DNA of 64,000 bases from an uncultured Clostridium sp. (GTDB taxonomy: Bacteria; Bacillota; Clostridia; Clostridiales; Clostridiaceae), in contig NZ_CAJURG010000002.1 of assembly GCF_910588715.1 (NCBI RefSeq), positions 326,020-390,019 of the forward strand, written 5' to 3'. The notes under the pieces were generated by a model. That model made no database searches and was not told the origin of the DNA. It saw nothing but the letters and a program-made list of their open reading frames with translations. A program made the position numbers and the translations under genes. Below, piece by piece: positions 1 through 8,591 of the stretch. Position 1 is the stretch's first letter. Each line of letters begins with the position of its first letter.

Positions 1-1
1 C

Positions 2-46
2 TTTGAAGATCCTAAAAAAATAAGTATTTTAGAAAGAGATTTCTAA
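2..46 (+). CDS. C-terminal end of a gene entering from the left (partial)
   Basis: An open frame runs from the window edge to a TAA at 44-46 and encodes FEDPKKISILERDF. A terminator-like hairpin follows at 118-154, which fits the end of a plus-strand gene. Fourteen residues are too few to name a family, and a chance open frame in AT-rich DNA cannot be excluded. Confidence 0.35.
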   Translation, partial: FEDPKKISILERDF

Positions 47-117
47 ATTTTTATTAATGTAATTCATTTTCAAAGCAAAGTAAGAAAAGTTCAATCAAAT
101 AATAATTACTAGTAAAT

Positions 118-154
118 AAAAGGCTAAATATTCAATATTAACATTTAGCCTTTT
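118..154. terminator. Bidirectional intrinsic terminator
   Basis: A 12-bp perfect inverted repeat (AAAAGGCTAAAT / ATTTAGCCTTTT) surrounds a 13-nt loop, with A- and T-runs on the two sides. It could end the partial plus-strand gene and back up the terminator of the minus-strand gene at 229-552. Confidence 0.7.
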
Positions 155-216
155 AACTTATATTAACTAAATTAATATCTTAACTTAAATTAAATTTGTA
201 TTTTATAAAAATAAAA

Positions 217-235
217 AGAGTAGCTAGGCTACTCT
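217..235 (-). terminator. Terminator overlapping the stop codon of the small membrane protein gene
   Basis: An 8-bp GC-containing stem (AGAGTAGC / GCTACTCT) with a 3-nt loop is followed on the minus strand by TTTTAT. The hairpin contains the stop codon of the gene it terminates. Confidence 0.75.
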
Positions 236-552
236 GTAATATAACATACTTTATTCTTAAAAGTAAAAACTGAAGCAATTATGTATAATACCATTGCTGG
301 AATTGCTAATAATCCAGTTAACATATGTAAAGCTGAAGCTATTACCCCTAAAATATTTCCTACTGTTTTTGACTTTGCCTTTTTCATTTTTACTAATCCA
401 ATAATATTAGTAACTAGCATTACTACACCAAAACCATAGTATAATCCTACTGTAGCATCTGTAAACATCCATAATAACATTGTACCAGTAAGAACAGCTC
501 CTAGTATGTCTCCAATAAAATTAAATGTGTTAATTGATAGTCTTTTATCCAT
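229..552 (-). CDS. Small integral membrane protein, function unknown
   Basis: This 107-residue protein consists almost entirely of hydrophobic segments (about residues 9-30, 35-55, 64-82 and 84-101). A short basic stretch (KMKKAKSK) near residues 55-62 would face the cytoplasm. There is no signal peptide, cysteine motif or catalytic motif. The start is supported by AGGGGA eight bases upstream of the ATG. It is monocistronic, with its own terminator overlapping the stop codon. I do not recognise the family. Confidence 0.7.
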   Translation of the reverse strand: MDKRLSINTFNFIGDILGAVLTGTMLLWMFTDATVGLYYGFGVVMLVTNIIGLVKMKKAKSKTVGNILGVIASALHMLTGLLAIPAMVLYIIASVFTFKNKVCYITE

Positions 553-936
553 TATCTATTTCCCCTTACACTATATACAATTTAGATTGTTAATTATTTA
601 ACTTGTACACTCTTAATATTATATATATCAATAAGTATTAAATCAATACTTAATTTAACTTTTTATTCAAAAGCTTATATTGTTTGTTTATTAACCCATT
701 TTTTCCTTATATATTTATTTTATAACTAATTTTTAAATATAAATAAAAACACCATAAAAAGTTAAATATATCACAAAAAATCTAACATTTTTCAAATTAA
801 ATTTAAAAATTAATTCACTTAAAAGGCCATTTTTTACAAATCCCTATATTAATATTAAACAAAGTTTTAATTTTATTCATATATTATAATATCAATCAAA
901 TAAATTACCACACGAATGATTATGAGGTGAGTTACT
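553..936. other. Divergent AT-rich intergenic region
   Basis: This 384-base gap separates two divergent genes and is well over 80 percent A+T. Apart from the ribosome binding sites (AGGGGA for the minus-strand gene, GAGGTGA at 924-930 for the plus-strand gene) and a possible promoter at 878-890, I see no coding frame, repeat or structured RNA. Confidence 0.5.
878..890 (+). promoter_or_regulatory. Possible sporulation-type (SigE/SigK) or SigA -10 region
   Basis: CATATATTA at 878-886 matches the mother-cell sigma -10 pattern CATANNNTA. It overlaps a TATAAT at 885-890, so a SigA promoter is equally possible. The downstream gene encodes a GerMN/LysM protein, which would suit sporulation control. 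In DNA this AT-rich such matches arise by chance. Confidence 0.3.
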
Positions 937-2178
937 ATGAGTATAAAATCCAAAGAATATTTTCCACCTACTTCAAACTCAATATATATTTACAGAGGCC
1001 TTAATAATAGTTTGCTCAATTTTCAAAGTTCAGTAGATTATTTTGATAATAATAAGCTTCAAGTAAGATTTGATAATGGCATAAATAATGTAGTAAATAT
1101 TTATGAATATGTTGATGATGGTGTTAAACTTTCCTTTCAAATTGACAATACTTATCCCCATCAAAATTTCTTAAACGAATCTAATAATATAGATAACTAT
1201 TTAATAAAAGAACCAATTGTTCAAAATAATATTTGGCTTTTACCTGATGGAAGTAAGCGTTGTATTACCAATGTAGATATAAAAGTTAAAACACAACTAA
1301 ACTTATTTTCTTCTGCTATAGAAATTGTTACTATATTTAAAAACAAATCTGATTTTTCTGTTGATTACTATGTAAAAGGCATAGGACTCGTTAAAAGCTT
1401 ATATTATATAAAAAAAATAGGTTTTTTATATTGTGAACTTGAAGATATATTAGAAAATACTCCTTGCTTTAAAAATATTAAAATTTACTATCCTGATAAA
1501 AACTTAAATACTATTTGGTATTCCAATAGAAATTTAAATTACAATACTAATGAAGATATAACTTTAGGCTTATCTGAACTATTTAAAACCCCACCTAACG
1601 GACTACTTCCACTACTGAATCGCAACACAAAAATAAATAAACTATATTATAACCACCAACACAACTTTGCTCAAATAGATTTTAATAGTAATATAATAGA
1701 AAGTTTAAATACAAATTTAATAAATTATAAAATATTTTTTGATTGTATTTATAATACCCTAAAAGATTATTATAAAAACGAAAAAATATATATAACAATA
1801 GACAATCATTCTTATACAGACTATTTTTCTCCAATTATACCAACAGATAAAAATAAAATAATTGAATGGACAGTTCAAGATTGTAAATATCCTTTTACCT
1901 ATTCAGTAAAAGAAAATGAATCATTAGTTGATATATCTAATAAATTTGATATTGACTATATTAAAATTTCTAAATTAAATAATATAAAAAATCCAAATAA
2001 AATTTCAAAAGGTCAAATACTTCAACTTTATTCATCTGGCATATATAAAGTAAAAGAAGGTGATTCTTTGGAATCTATATGTGAAATGTTTAATTTAAGT
2101 ATTGATAAATTAATTAAATTTAATAATATATCAAATTTAAACCTTATTAAGACTGGCCAAAAAATTAAATTATGTTAA
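937..2178 (+). CDS. GerMN-like domain protein with two C-terminal LysM repeats
   Basis: The 413-residue protein has three parts. Residues 1-170 form a beta-rich domain containing W..GS.R.IT and YYVKGIGLVKS motifs. Residues about 178-300 resemble the GerMN domain (IYYPD...LNTIWY, a central LSELFKTPPNGLLPLL segment, then FAQIDFNSNI). Two LysM repeats lie at about 315-362 and 368-413. GerMN domains occur in spore germination and envelope proteins, and LysM binds peptidoglycan, so a spore-cortex or wall-associated role is inferred. There is no signal peptide, as in coat proteins made in the mother cell. GAGGTGA at 924-930 supports the ATG. It is monocistronic. The domain calls are by eye; LysM is certain, GerMN probable. 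Confidence 0.75.
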   Translation: MSIKSKEYFPPTSNSIYIYRGLNNSLLNFQSSVDYFDNNKLQVRFDNGINNVVNIYEYVDDGVKLSFQIDNTYPHQNFLNESNNIDNYLIKEPIVQNNIWLLPDGSKRCITNVDIKVKTQLNLFSSAIEIVTIFKNKSDFSVDYYVKGIGLVKSLYYIKKIGFLYCELEDILENTPCFKNIKIYYPDKNLNTIWYSNRNLNYNTNEDITLGLSELFKTPPNGLLPLLNRNTKINKLYYNHQHNFAQIDFNSNIIESLNTNLINYKIFFDCIYNTLKDYYKNEKIYITIDNHSYTDYFSPIIPTDKNKIIEWTVQDCKYPFTYSVKENESLVDISNKFDIDYIKISKLNNIKNPNKISKGQILQLYSSGIYKVKEGDSLESICEMFNLSIDKLIKFNNISNLNLIKTGQKIKLC

Positions 2179-2210
2179 AAACAAGGTGGATATCACAATC
2201 CACCTTGTTT
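2179..2210. terminator. Bidirectional terminator between convergent genes
   Basis: An 11-bp stem (AAACAAGGTGG / CCACCTTGTTT) has T-runs in both directions. It lies between the convergent LysM gene and the ABC transporter operon and can serve both. Confidence 0.9.
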
Positions 2211-2217
2211 TTTTATT

Positions 2218-4068
2218 TTATGCTTCTGCACCTTCAAATTGGCTATTATAAAGATTAGCATAGAATCCATTCTTAGATAATAATTCTTCATGATTTCCTT
2301 GTTCTACTATATCTCCATCCTTCATAACAAGAATAAGATCAGCATCTCTAATAGTTGATAATCTATGTGCAATTATAAAACTTGTTCTTCCATGCATTAA
2401 ATTATCCATAGCCCTTTGAATTAAAACTTCAGTTCTTGTATCAACAGAACTAGTTGCTTCATCTAATATTAATATCTTAGGATCGGCTAATATTGCACGA
2501 GCAATAGTTAATAATTGTTTTTGTCCTTGAGATACGTTGCTTGCTTCTTCATTAAGTTCCATATCATAACCATGTGGTAATGTTTTTATAAAGCTATGAA
2601 CATGAGCTGCTTTTGCTGCTTCTTTAACTTCTTCATCTGTAGCATCTAATCTACCATAACGTAAGTTTTCCATTATAGTTCCATTAAATAGCCATGTATC
2701 TTGAAGAACCATACCAAACATTTTTCTTAAATCATTTCTTCTAAAATCCTTGATGTTATGTCCATCAATTAATATAGCACCATCATTAACATCATAAAAT
2801 CTCATAAGAAGCTTAACCATTGTTGTCTTACCTGCCCCAGTCGGCCCTACTATAGCAACTCTTTGTCCTGGTTTTATATGAGCTGTAAAATCATTGATAA
2901 TAGTTCTTTCTGGATTATATCCAAAATGAACATCCTTAAAATCAACTTTACCTTGAATAGTTTCAGTACTTACTGGATGCTCAACATCTAAAGTTTCTTC
3001 CTCTTCATCTAAGAATTCAAAAACCCTTTCAGCAGCAGCTGCTGTTGATTGAAGTACATTTGCTATTTGTGCAGTTTGAGCAATTGGTTGCATAAATGAT
3101 CTTATATATTGAACAAAAGATAAAATATCTCCAACCTCAATTACTTTTTTAATAGTCAACCATCCACCAAGAATAGATACTATTACATAACCTAAGTTAC
3201 CTACAAAAGTCATTATAGGCATCATCATCCCTGATAAAAATTGTGACTTCCATGCACTATTATAAAGGGTATCATTAAGCTCATTAAACTTATTAATTTC
3301 TCTTTCTTCTGCATTAAAAGCCTTCATTACATTATGCCCAGAGTAAACTTCTTCAACTTGACCATTAACATAACCTAAATATTCTTGTTGAGTTTTAAAA
3401 TACTTTTGAGACTTTTTAATAACAAAAGCTATTAATCCTGCTGATACTGGCACTACGATTAATGAAGCTAAAGTCATTATCCAGTTTATTGAAAACATCA
3501 TTATAAGAACACCAATAAGTGTAGTAGCTGACGTTAACATTTGAGATAAACTTTGATTTAAAGTTTGACTCACAGTATCAACATCATTAGTTACCCTTGA
3601 TAATACTTCACCATGAGTTTTAGTATCAAAATATTTAAGAGGCATTCTATTAATCTTTTCTGATATTTGTTTTCTCATATTATAAGATACCTTTTGTGCA
3701 ACTCCTGCCATTACCCAACCTTGTATTAATGAGAAAATTACACTAATTAAATACAATCCTACTAAAAATAAAATTATTTCCCCTATACGAGTAAAATTAA
3801 TTCCCTCAGCATTAGTAGTTGTAACTTTTTTAACTAAACCATTAAATATTTCTGTAGTTGCTTCTCCTAATATTTTAGGTCCTACAATTGAAAATGCAGC
3901 TGAACCAATAGCAAATAATATAACTAATATTATTGATAATCTATAAGGCCTTAAATATTTCGTAAGAGTTTTCATAGTCTTTTTGAAATCCTTAGCCTTT
4001 TCGCCACCTCTTCTCATTCCACCCATTGGACCGCCACCCATAGGGCCTCTCATTTTATGCTTACTCAT
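2218..4068 (-). CDS. ABC multidrug exporter half-transporter, catalytic-site subunit (LmrD/BmrD/EfrB type)
   Basis: This 616-residue protein has a six-helix exporter domain (about 35-330) followed by an ATPase domain. The ATPase domain shows Walker A GPTGAGKTT, Walker B ILILDEATS with a catalytic Glu, and a degenerate signature NVSQGQ. It starts 8 bp inside the end of the upstream exporter gene, so the two are translationally coupled and should form a heterodimer. In such pairs (BmrCD, LmrCD, TM287/288) one ATP site is degenerate; here the altered signature is in this subunit and the altered Walker B in its partner. The N-terminus is rich in Gly, Met and Arg (MRGPMGGGPMGG). The substrate is probably lipophilic drugs or peptides, and control is probably by the divergent MarR protein. 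Confidence 0.92.
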   Translation of the reverse strand: MSKHKMRGPMGGGPMGGMRRGGEKAKDFKKTMKTLTKYLRPYRLSIILVILFAIGSAAFSIVGPKILGEATTEIFNGLVKKVTTTNAEGINFTRIGEIILFLVGLYLISVIFSLIQGWVMAGVAQKVSYNMRKQISEKINRMPLKYFDTKTHGEVLSRVTNDVDTVSQTLNQSLSQMLTSATTLIGVLIMMFSINWIMTLASLIVVPVSAGLIAFVIKKSQKYFKTQQEYLGYVNGQVEEVYSGHNVMKAFNAEEREINKFNELNDTLYNSAWKSQFLSGMMMPIMTFVGNLGYVIVSILGGWLTIKKVIEVGDILSFVQYIRSFMQPIAQTAQIANVLQSTAAAAERVFEFLDEEEETLDVEHPVSTETIQGKVDFKDVHFGYNPERTIINDFTAHIKPGQRVAIVGPTGAGKTTMVKLLMRFYDVNDGAILIDGHNIKDFRRNDLRKMFGMVLQDTWLFNGTIMENLRYGRLDATDEEVKEAAKAAHVHSFIKTLPHGYDMELNEEASNVSQGQKQLLTIARAILADPKILILDEATSSVDTRTEVLIQRAMDNLMHGRTSFIIAHRLSTIRDADLILVMKDGDIVEQGNHEELLSKNGFYANLYNSQFEGAEA

Positions 4069-6304
4069 TTGAAAGCTCCTCCTTTGAAAGTTGTGATAGA
4101 GCTATTTGTTGATAAACTTCACAATTTTTCATAAGTTCTTTGTGAGTTCCTTTACCAACAACCTTACCTTCATCAAGAACTATAATTTGATTTGCATTCA
4201 TTATAGTACTTATTCTTTGAGCAACAATTAAAAGTGTACTTTCTTTTAATTCAGTATTTATTGCTTTTCTAAGTTTAGCATCTGTTTTAAAATCTAGTGC
4301 AGAAAAACTATCATCAAATATAAATACTTCTGGTTTTTTAGCTATAGCACGAGCAATTGCTAATCTTTGTTTTTGTCCACCAGAAACATTTGTACCACCT
4401 TGAGCAATTTCTGTATTAAATCTTTCTTCCTTACTATTTATAAATTCCATTGCTTGAGCAATTTCAGATGCCTTTATCATATCCTCATCTGTTATATGTT
4501 CTCCACCATATTTTAAGTTACTTTCAATTGTTCCTGAGAATAATAATCCTTTTTGAGGAATAAATCCTATCTTTTCTCTTAAATCATGTTGAGATACATT
4601 TTTTATATTAACTCCATCAATTAATATTTCACCTTCTGTTGCGTCATAAAAACGAGGTATTAAATTAATTAATGTAGATTTACCACTACCTGTACTACCA
4701 ATAAAAGCTGTAGTTTCTCCTGGGAAGGCTTTAAAACTAACATTAGTTATTACATCTTCATCTGCCCCTGGATATTTAAATGAAACATTTTTAAATTCAA
4801 TAGTTCCCTTTTCTTCGTGATTGAACATTTCTAATTTATCTGCATCTTTAATTGCAACATCAACATTTAAAACTTCAGATACACGTTGAGCAGAAACCAT
4901 TGCTCTTGGTAATATTACAGAAACCATTGATATCATTAAAAAGGCCATAATTATTTGCATAGTATATTGCATGAAAGCCATCATTGTTCCAACCTGCATT
5001 ACACCTTCATCAATTCTATGAGAACCAACCCATACAATCAATAAAGTTATTGCATTCATGATAAACATCATTAGTGGCATCATTATTGTCATAATTCTAT
5101 TAACAAAAAGATTTGTTTTAGTTAAATTCCTGTTAGCAATTTCAAACTTTTCTTCCTCATACTTTTGAGTACTAAAAGCACGAATAACAAGCATACCAGT
5201 TAAACTTTCTCTTGTAACAAGATTTAATCTATCAACAAGCTTTTGTACACTCTTAAACTTTGGCATAGCAAAACTAAATAAAATAACTACTAAAAGTAAT
5301 ATAGATATTACCGCAACACCAATTATCCATCCCATTGATGCTCCTGTATTAATAACCTTAACCACACCACCAATACCTAAAATAGGTGCATAAAATACAA
5401 TTCTTAATCCCATTACAACAAGCATAATAATTTGTTGTATATCATTTGTTGTTCTTGTAATAAGTGATGCTGTTGAAAATTCATCAAATTCAGTATTTGA
5501 AAATCCTACAACTTTATTAAATACATCTTTTCTTAAATTTCTACCAAGTGCAGCTCCAACTCTTGCAGCAATAAAACTTACAACAACTGTAGCTATCATA
5601 CTAATTAAAGCAATACCAATCATCTTTATTCCGGCAATAATTACATAATTAGATTGAAGCCTATTAGTATTAATTCCAACATCCTTATATTGTTCTTTTA
5701 CAAAAGTAGTGGCCGCTTGAGTAATCATACTCTCTGGCATCTCTGCTAATTTTTCGTCTACAGTTGATACTAAAGCATCAATTTTTTCTTGTGGCATCAT
5801 TCTTAGCATTTCAAAAGAATCTTTATCAGTTGGAATTTCACTTGGAGCAACTGGCATATCCATACCTGGAATAGAAGTTAATCCATTTGCTTCTACCATT
5901 GAAACAATAATCATTGGCTTTCCAAATATATCATTCAACTTGTCTAAGTTTTCTTCTTTCTTAGTATTTAATTTATAAATATTTTCATTTTTTAATTCTG
6001 GATAACTTTTTAAGTACTTACTATATTCATCATTAGTCAAATTATCTTTATTCAATAAAATATAATTATCCTTAACAAAATTAATTTCATCACTCTTCAT
6101 GAAAATAAATAACTTTTCCATCTCAGATAATTTAATAACCTTTGGCACAGCATTTTCCACTCCACCTTGTTGTATTCCAACATTAACTATATTAGACATA
6201 TAGTCAGGTAATGATAAATCACAGATAGCTTGAACAAATAAAAGAGCTATTGCAATTATCATTGAACCAATAAAGGGCTTTAAATGTTTTAATAAATTAA
6301 GCAT
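4061..6304 (-). CDS. ABC multidrug exporter half-transporter with large extracellular insertion
   Basis: At 747 residues this is about 150 longer than a usual half-exporter. Between TM1 (about 12-32) and TM2 (about 220-245) lies a hydrophilic, charged insertion of some 190 residues, likely extracellular. The other membrane helices and an ATPase domain follow. Walker A is GSTGSGKST and the signature is NVSGGQ. Walker B reads VFIFDDSFS, with Asp replacing the catalytic Glu, the mark of the degenerate site in heterodimeric exporters. It is first in the operon, with AGGAGG-like spacing upstream of the ATG, and the next gene overlaps it by 8 bp. BmrD also has an extracellular cap, so a comparable gate is plausible. 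Confidence 0.92.
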   Translation of the reverse strand: MLNLLKHLKPFIGSMIIAIALLFVQAICDLSLPDYMSNIVNVGIQQGGVENAVPKVIKLSEMEKLFIFMKSDEINFVKDNYILLNKDNLTNDEYSKYLKSYPELKNENIYKLNTKKEENLDKLNDIFGKPMIIVSMVEANGLTSIPGMDMPVAPSEIPTDKDSFEMLRMMPQEKIDALVSTVDEKLAEMPESMITQAATTFVKEQYKDVGINTNRLQSNYVIIAGIKMIGIALISMIATVVVSFIAARVGAALGRNLRKDVFNKVVGFSNTEFDEFSTASLITRTTNDIQQIIMLVVMGLRIVFYAPILGIGGVVKVINTGASMGWIIGVAVISILLLVVILFSFAMPKFKSVQKLVDRLNLVTRESLTGMLVIRAFSTQKYEEEKFEIANRNLTKTNLFVNRIMTIMMPLMMFIMNAITLLIVWVGSHRIDEGVMQVGTMMAFMQYTMQIIMAFLMISMVSVILPRAMVSAQRVSEVLNVDVAIKDADKLEMFNHEEKGTIEFKNVSFKYPGADEDVITNVSFKAFPGETTAFIGSTGSGKSTLINLIPRFYDATEGEILIDGVNIKNVSQHDLREKIGFIPQKGLLFSGTIESNLKYGGEHITDEDMIKASEIAQAMEFINSKEERFNTEIAQGGTNVSGGQKQRLAIARAIAKKPEVFIFDDSFSALDFKTDAKLRKAINTELKESTLLIVAQRISTIMNANQIIVLDEGKVVGKGTHKELMKNCEVYQQIALSQLSKEELSNE

Positions 6305-6349
6305 GGGTTCTTCCCTCCTTATTTTAATCTCATATATTTATATTTTTAA

Positions 6350-6425
6350 AATAATTATATTTTTATAACTATTCTCTGTCAATATAATTTGTTACTTTTT
6401 TATAATAATTATATTTTTATAACTA
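6350..6425. promoter_or_regulatory. 22-bp direct repeat, candidate MarR operator pair
   Basis: The divergent promoter region between the exporter operon and the MarR gene holds two identical 22-bp copies at 6350-6371 and 6404-6425, spaced 54 bp start to start. Each contains an inverted arm TTATA-TTTT-TATAA, the size and symmetry of a MarR dimer site. The position suggests control of both divergent transcripts. Confidence 0.6.
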
Positions 6426-6488
6426 AATATTGTAAACTATTTTTTAATAGATTATAATATTATCGATTAATATTAAATGGAGGTTAAT

Positions 6489-6929
6489 ATGACTACTTTA
6501 AACTTAAGCGACATATCAGATAATTTATATTTATTATTATTTTCTCTCAATAAACATATTTTTAATCCTAGTGTTCTTACAAAAAAATTTAATATTCCAC
6601 ATTCACATATAAAAGTACTTTTTTACCTAATTCATAATGATACAATTTCTATTTCTAAGATGGCAAAAGAACTTTGCATATCTAAACCTAATATGACACC
6701 TATTATTGATAAATTAGTAGAGGAAGGTCTTGTTAGTAGAGATTATGATAGTACTGATAGAAGAGTTATTTTAATAAAAACTACTCCTAAAGCTTTAGAA
6801 ATTTTAAAAGAAGGTCAGGAATATATTAAAGAAGTAATAAAAGAAAAACTTGAGCCTTTAAATAAAGAAGATATAATTACGCTATCAACTTCTTTAGACT
6901 CATTATTAACAATAATAAAGAAATTTTAA
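6489..6929 (+). CDS. MarR family transcriptional regulator
   Basis: The 146-residue protein has the winged-helix core of MarR proteins: ISKMAKELCISKPNMTPIIDKLVEEGLVSRDYDSTDRR, where helix-turn-helix, recognition helix and the wing with D.RD/R are all visible (about residues 51-88). It is transcribed divergently from the exporter operon, the classic arrangement of a local repressor and its efflux target. The ATG at 6489 is preferred over the in-frame ATG at 6477. GGAGG at 6479-6483 overlaps the earlier codon and sits five bases before the later one. The ligand is unknown. Confidence 0.9.
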   Translation: MTTLNLSDISDNLYLLLFSLNKHIFNPSVLTKKFNIPHSHIKVLFYLIHNDTISISKMAKELCISKPNMTPIIDKLVEEGLVSRDYDSTDRRVILIKTTPKALEILKEGQEYIKEVIKEKLEPLNKEDIITLSTSLDSLLTIIKKF

Positions 6930-6947
6930 AATTAAATAATAAAAAAT

Positions 6948-6983
6948 AAAAGCTCACCTTGATATTTATCAAAGTGAACTTTT
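6948..6983 (-). terminator. Terminator of the purine permease gene
   Basis: Read on the minus strand this is a 17-bp stem with two G-U pairs and a 2-4 nt loop, followed by TTATTTTTTATT. On the plus strand the same positions would be C-A mismatches. It therefore belongs mainly to the minus-strand gene ending at 6989, though it may also act on the marR transcript. Confidence 0.8.
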
Positions 6984-6988
6984 TTAAA

Positions 6989-8296
6989 TTATATAAATAT
7001 AAATTTTAATACAAATACTAATCCAACTACTACTGTAGCTAAACTAATTTCTTTTGCTCTAGCTGAGAATAATTTTAATAATATATATGATACAACACCA
7101 AATACTATACCATCAGATATTGAATATGAAAATGGCATCATTATTATTGTTAAAAACGCTGGAATTGCCTCTGTATAATCTTCTAAATTTAATTCTTTTA
7201 TATTTTCAATCATAAATAATCCAACAATAACTAAAACTGAAGCTGTAACTGCTGAAGTAATTACACCAAATATAGGTGATAAGAATAAAGCTAAGAAGAA
7301 CATAAATGCTGTAGATACTGCTGTTAATCCAGTTCTTCCCCCTTCTGCTACACCTGATGCACTTTCAACAAAAGTACTAACTGTGCTTGTTCCAAGACAT
7401 GCACCAACTGTTGTTCCAACAGCATCTGCAAAAAGAGCCTTTTTAATATTTGGAACCTTTCCATTTTTATCTAACATATTTGCTTTAGTTGCTACACCAA
7501 CTAAAGTTCCTATAGTATCAAACATATCCATAAATAGTAATGTAAATAATACTATTACCATATCCCATGAGAATATATTATGCCATTCAAATTGCATAAA
7601 TGTTGAGCTTATTGATGGTGGCATACTAAATATTTTATTTGGAAGATCTATTACTCCCATTGGTATTCCTATAGCTGCTGTTATTATCATACCTAAAAAT
7701 AATGCGCCTTTAACTTTTCTTGCTACTAATATTCCTGTAATAACTATCCCTATAATTGCTAAAAGTCCTGCACCTGAAGTGATATTTCCTAAAGCAACTA
7801 TAGTTCCTCCATCTTCTGGATGAACAACTATTCCTGCCCCTTCAAGACCAAGTAATGCTATAAATAATCCTATTCCAACTGATATTGCTCTTTTAATATT
7901 TACTGGAATTGAATCAACAATAGCTTCTCTTACATTAAATACTGTTAATAATATGAATATTAATCCTTCTAATAAAACTGCTGTTAATGCAAATTGATAT
8001 GAATATCCCATTGATAAAACTACTGTATATGCAAAGAAAGCATTTAATCCCATACCAGGAGCTTGAGCAAAAGGTAATTTTGCATATAATCCCATTACTA
8101 AAGTTGCAATTATTGATGATAATGCAGTTGCTGTAAATACTGCTCCTGAATCCATACCTGCTGCCGATAAAATCGAAGGATTTACTATTAATATATATGC
8201 CATGGTCATAAATGTAGTAATTCCCGCTATAAATTCTGTCCTAACATCGGTATTATTTTCTTTAAGCTTAAAGAAATTATTTAAAAAATTATTCAT
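6989..8296 (-). CDS. NCS2 family (AzgA/PbuG-type) purine permease
   Basis: The 435-residue polytopic protein starts with the characteristic N-terminal segment (RTEFIAGITTFMTMAYILIVNPSIL) of the PbuG/PbuO/AzgA branch of the nucleobase-cation symporter-2 family. Later motifs include GMGLNAFFAY near residue 80, LFMDMFDTIGTLVGV near 250 and GTSTVSTFVESASGVAEGGRTGL near 300. The family imports guanine, hypoxanthine or adenine by proton symport. It is monocistronic, with an upstream promoter and a downstream terminator. No purine riboswitch core is visible in the leader, so it may not be under guanine-riboswitch control. AGGAGA at 8304-8309 supports the start. Confidence 0.9.
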   Translation of the reverse strand: MNNFLNNFFKLKENNTDVRTEFIAGITTFMTMAYILIVNPSILSAAGMDSGAVFTATALSSIIATLVMGLYAKLPFAQAPGMGLNAFFAYTVVLSMGYSYQFALTAVLLEGLIFILLTVFNVREAIVDSIPVNIKRAISVGIGLFIALLGLEGAGIVVHPEDGGTIVALGNITSGAGLLAIIGIVITGILVARKVKGALFLGMIITAAIGIPMGVIDLPNKIFSMPPSISSTFMQFEWHNIFSWDMVIVLFTLLFMDMFDTIGTLVGVATKANMLDKNGKVPNIKKALFADAVGTTVGACLGTSTVSTFVESASGVAEGGRTGLTAVSTAFMFFLALFLSPIFGVITSAVTASVLVIVGLFMIENIKELNLEDYTEAIPAFLTIIMMPFSYSISDGIVFGVVSYILLKLFSARAKEISLATVVVGLVFVLKFIFI

Positions 8297-8320
8297 AAAA
8301 TATAATCTCCTTTTATCTTT

Positions 8321-8389
8321 CGTTACTTAAACTTCTAATTATGTAACGAGGTTACTTTTATATAATAACAGAAATTTTTAAAATGCCAA
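8321..8389 (-). promoter_or_regulatory. Promoter and leader hairpin of the purine permease gene
   Basis: On the minus strand, TTGGCA (8384-8389) and ATTATA (8361-8366) are separated by 17 bp, a reasonable SigA promoter. The early transcript can form a small hairpin with arms CGTTAC / GTAACG (8321-8326 and 8343-8348). The significance of the hairpin is unknown. Confidence 0.5.
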
Positions 8390-8514
8390 TAGTTTTTACG
8401 AACATTTTTTTCATTTTTTTATATTTCGTTCATGAATATTTTCTTTTATATTTATTTTTATATTTTGTTGTCGATAAATATAATATTCACCAAAAATAAG
8501 AAAAAATTTTTTAA

Positions 8515-8569
8515 TTTACTTTTTTTCAAAAAGTAGTATAATATCTATATTAATTGCAAATTATTATCA
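8515..8569 (+). promoter_or_regulatory. znuACB-zur promoter with Zur/Fur-like box
   Basis: A consensus TATAAT lies at 8537-8542, with TTTACT at 8515-8520 sixteen bases upstream. A 7-1-7 imperfect inverted repeat (TGCAAAT-T-ATTATCA, 5 of 7 pairs matching) covers 8555-8569, just after the likely transcription start. Zur, Fur and PerR dimers bind 7-1-7 boxes, and a zur-like gene ends this operon, so zinc-dependent repression is likely. Confidence 0.6.
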
Positions 8570-8591
8570 TTTGATTTTAGGAGGTCAAGCT

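Noticed and set aside
7383..7823. Open frame of 146 codons on the plus strand inside the permease gene
   Set aside because: It is antisense to a complete NCS2 gene, has no ribosome binding site and the product shows no family features.
8390..8435. CGAA...TTCG motifs upstream of the purine permease, resembling PurR boxes
   Set aside because: The motifs (8399-8402 and 8425-8428) are 22 bp apart instead of about 16-17, and their flanks do not match the PurBox consensus; they also lie upstream of the predicted promoter.
8297..8570. Search for a guanine/adenine riboswitch upstream of the purine permease
   Set aside because: The conserved purine-aptamer core is absent on the minus strand; only a 6-bp hairpin is present.
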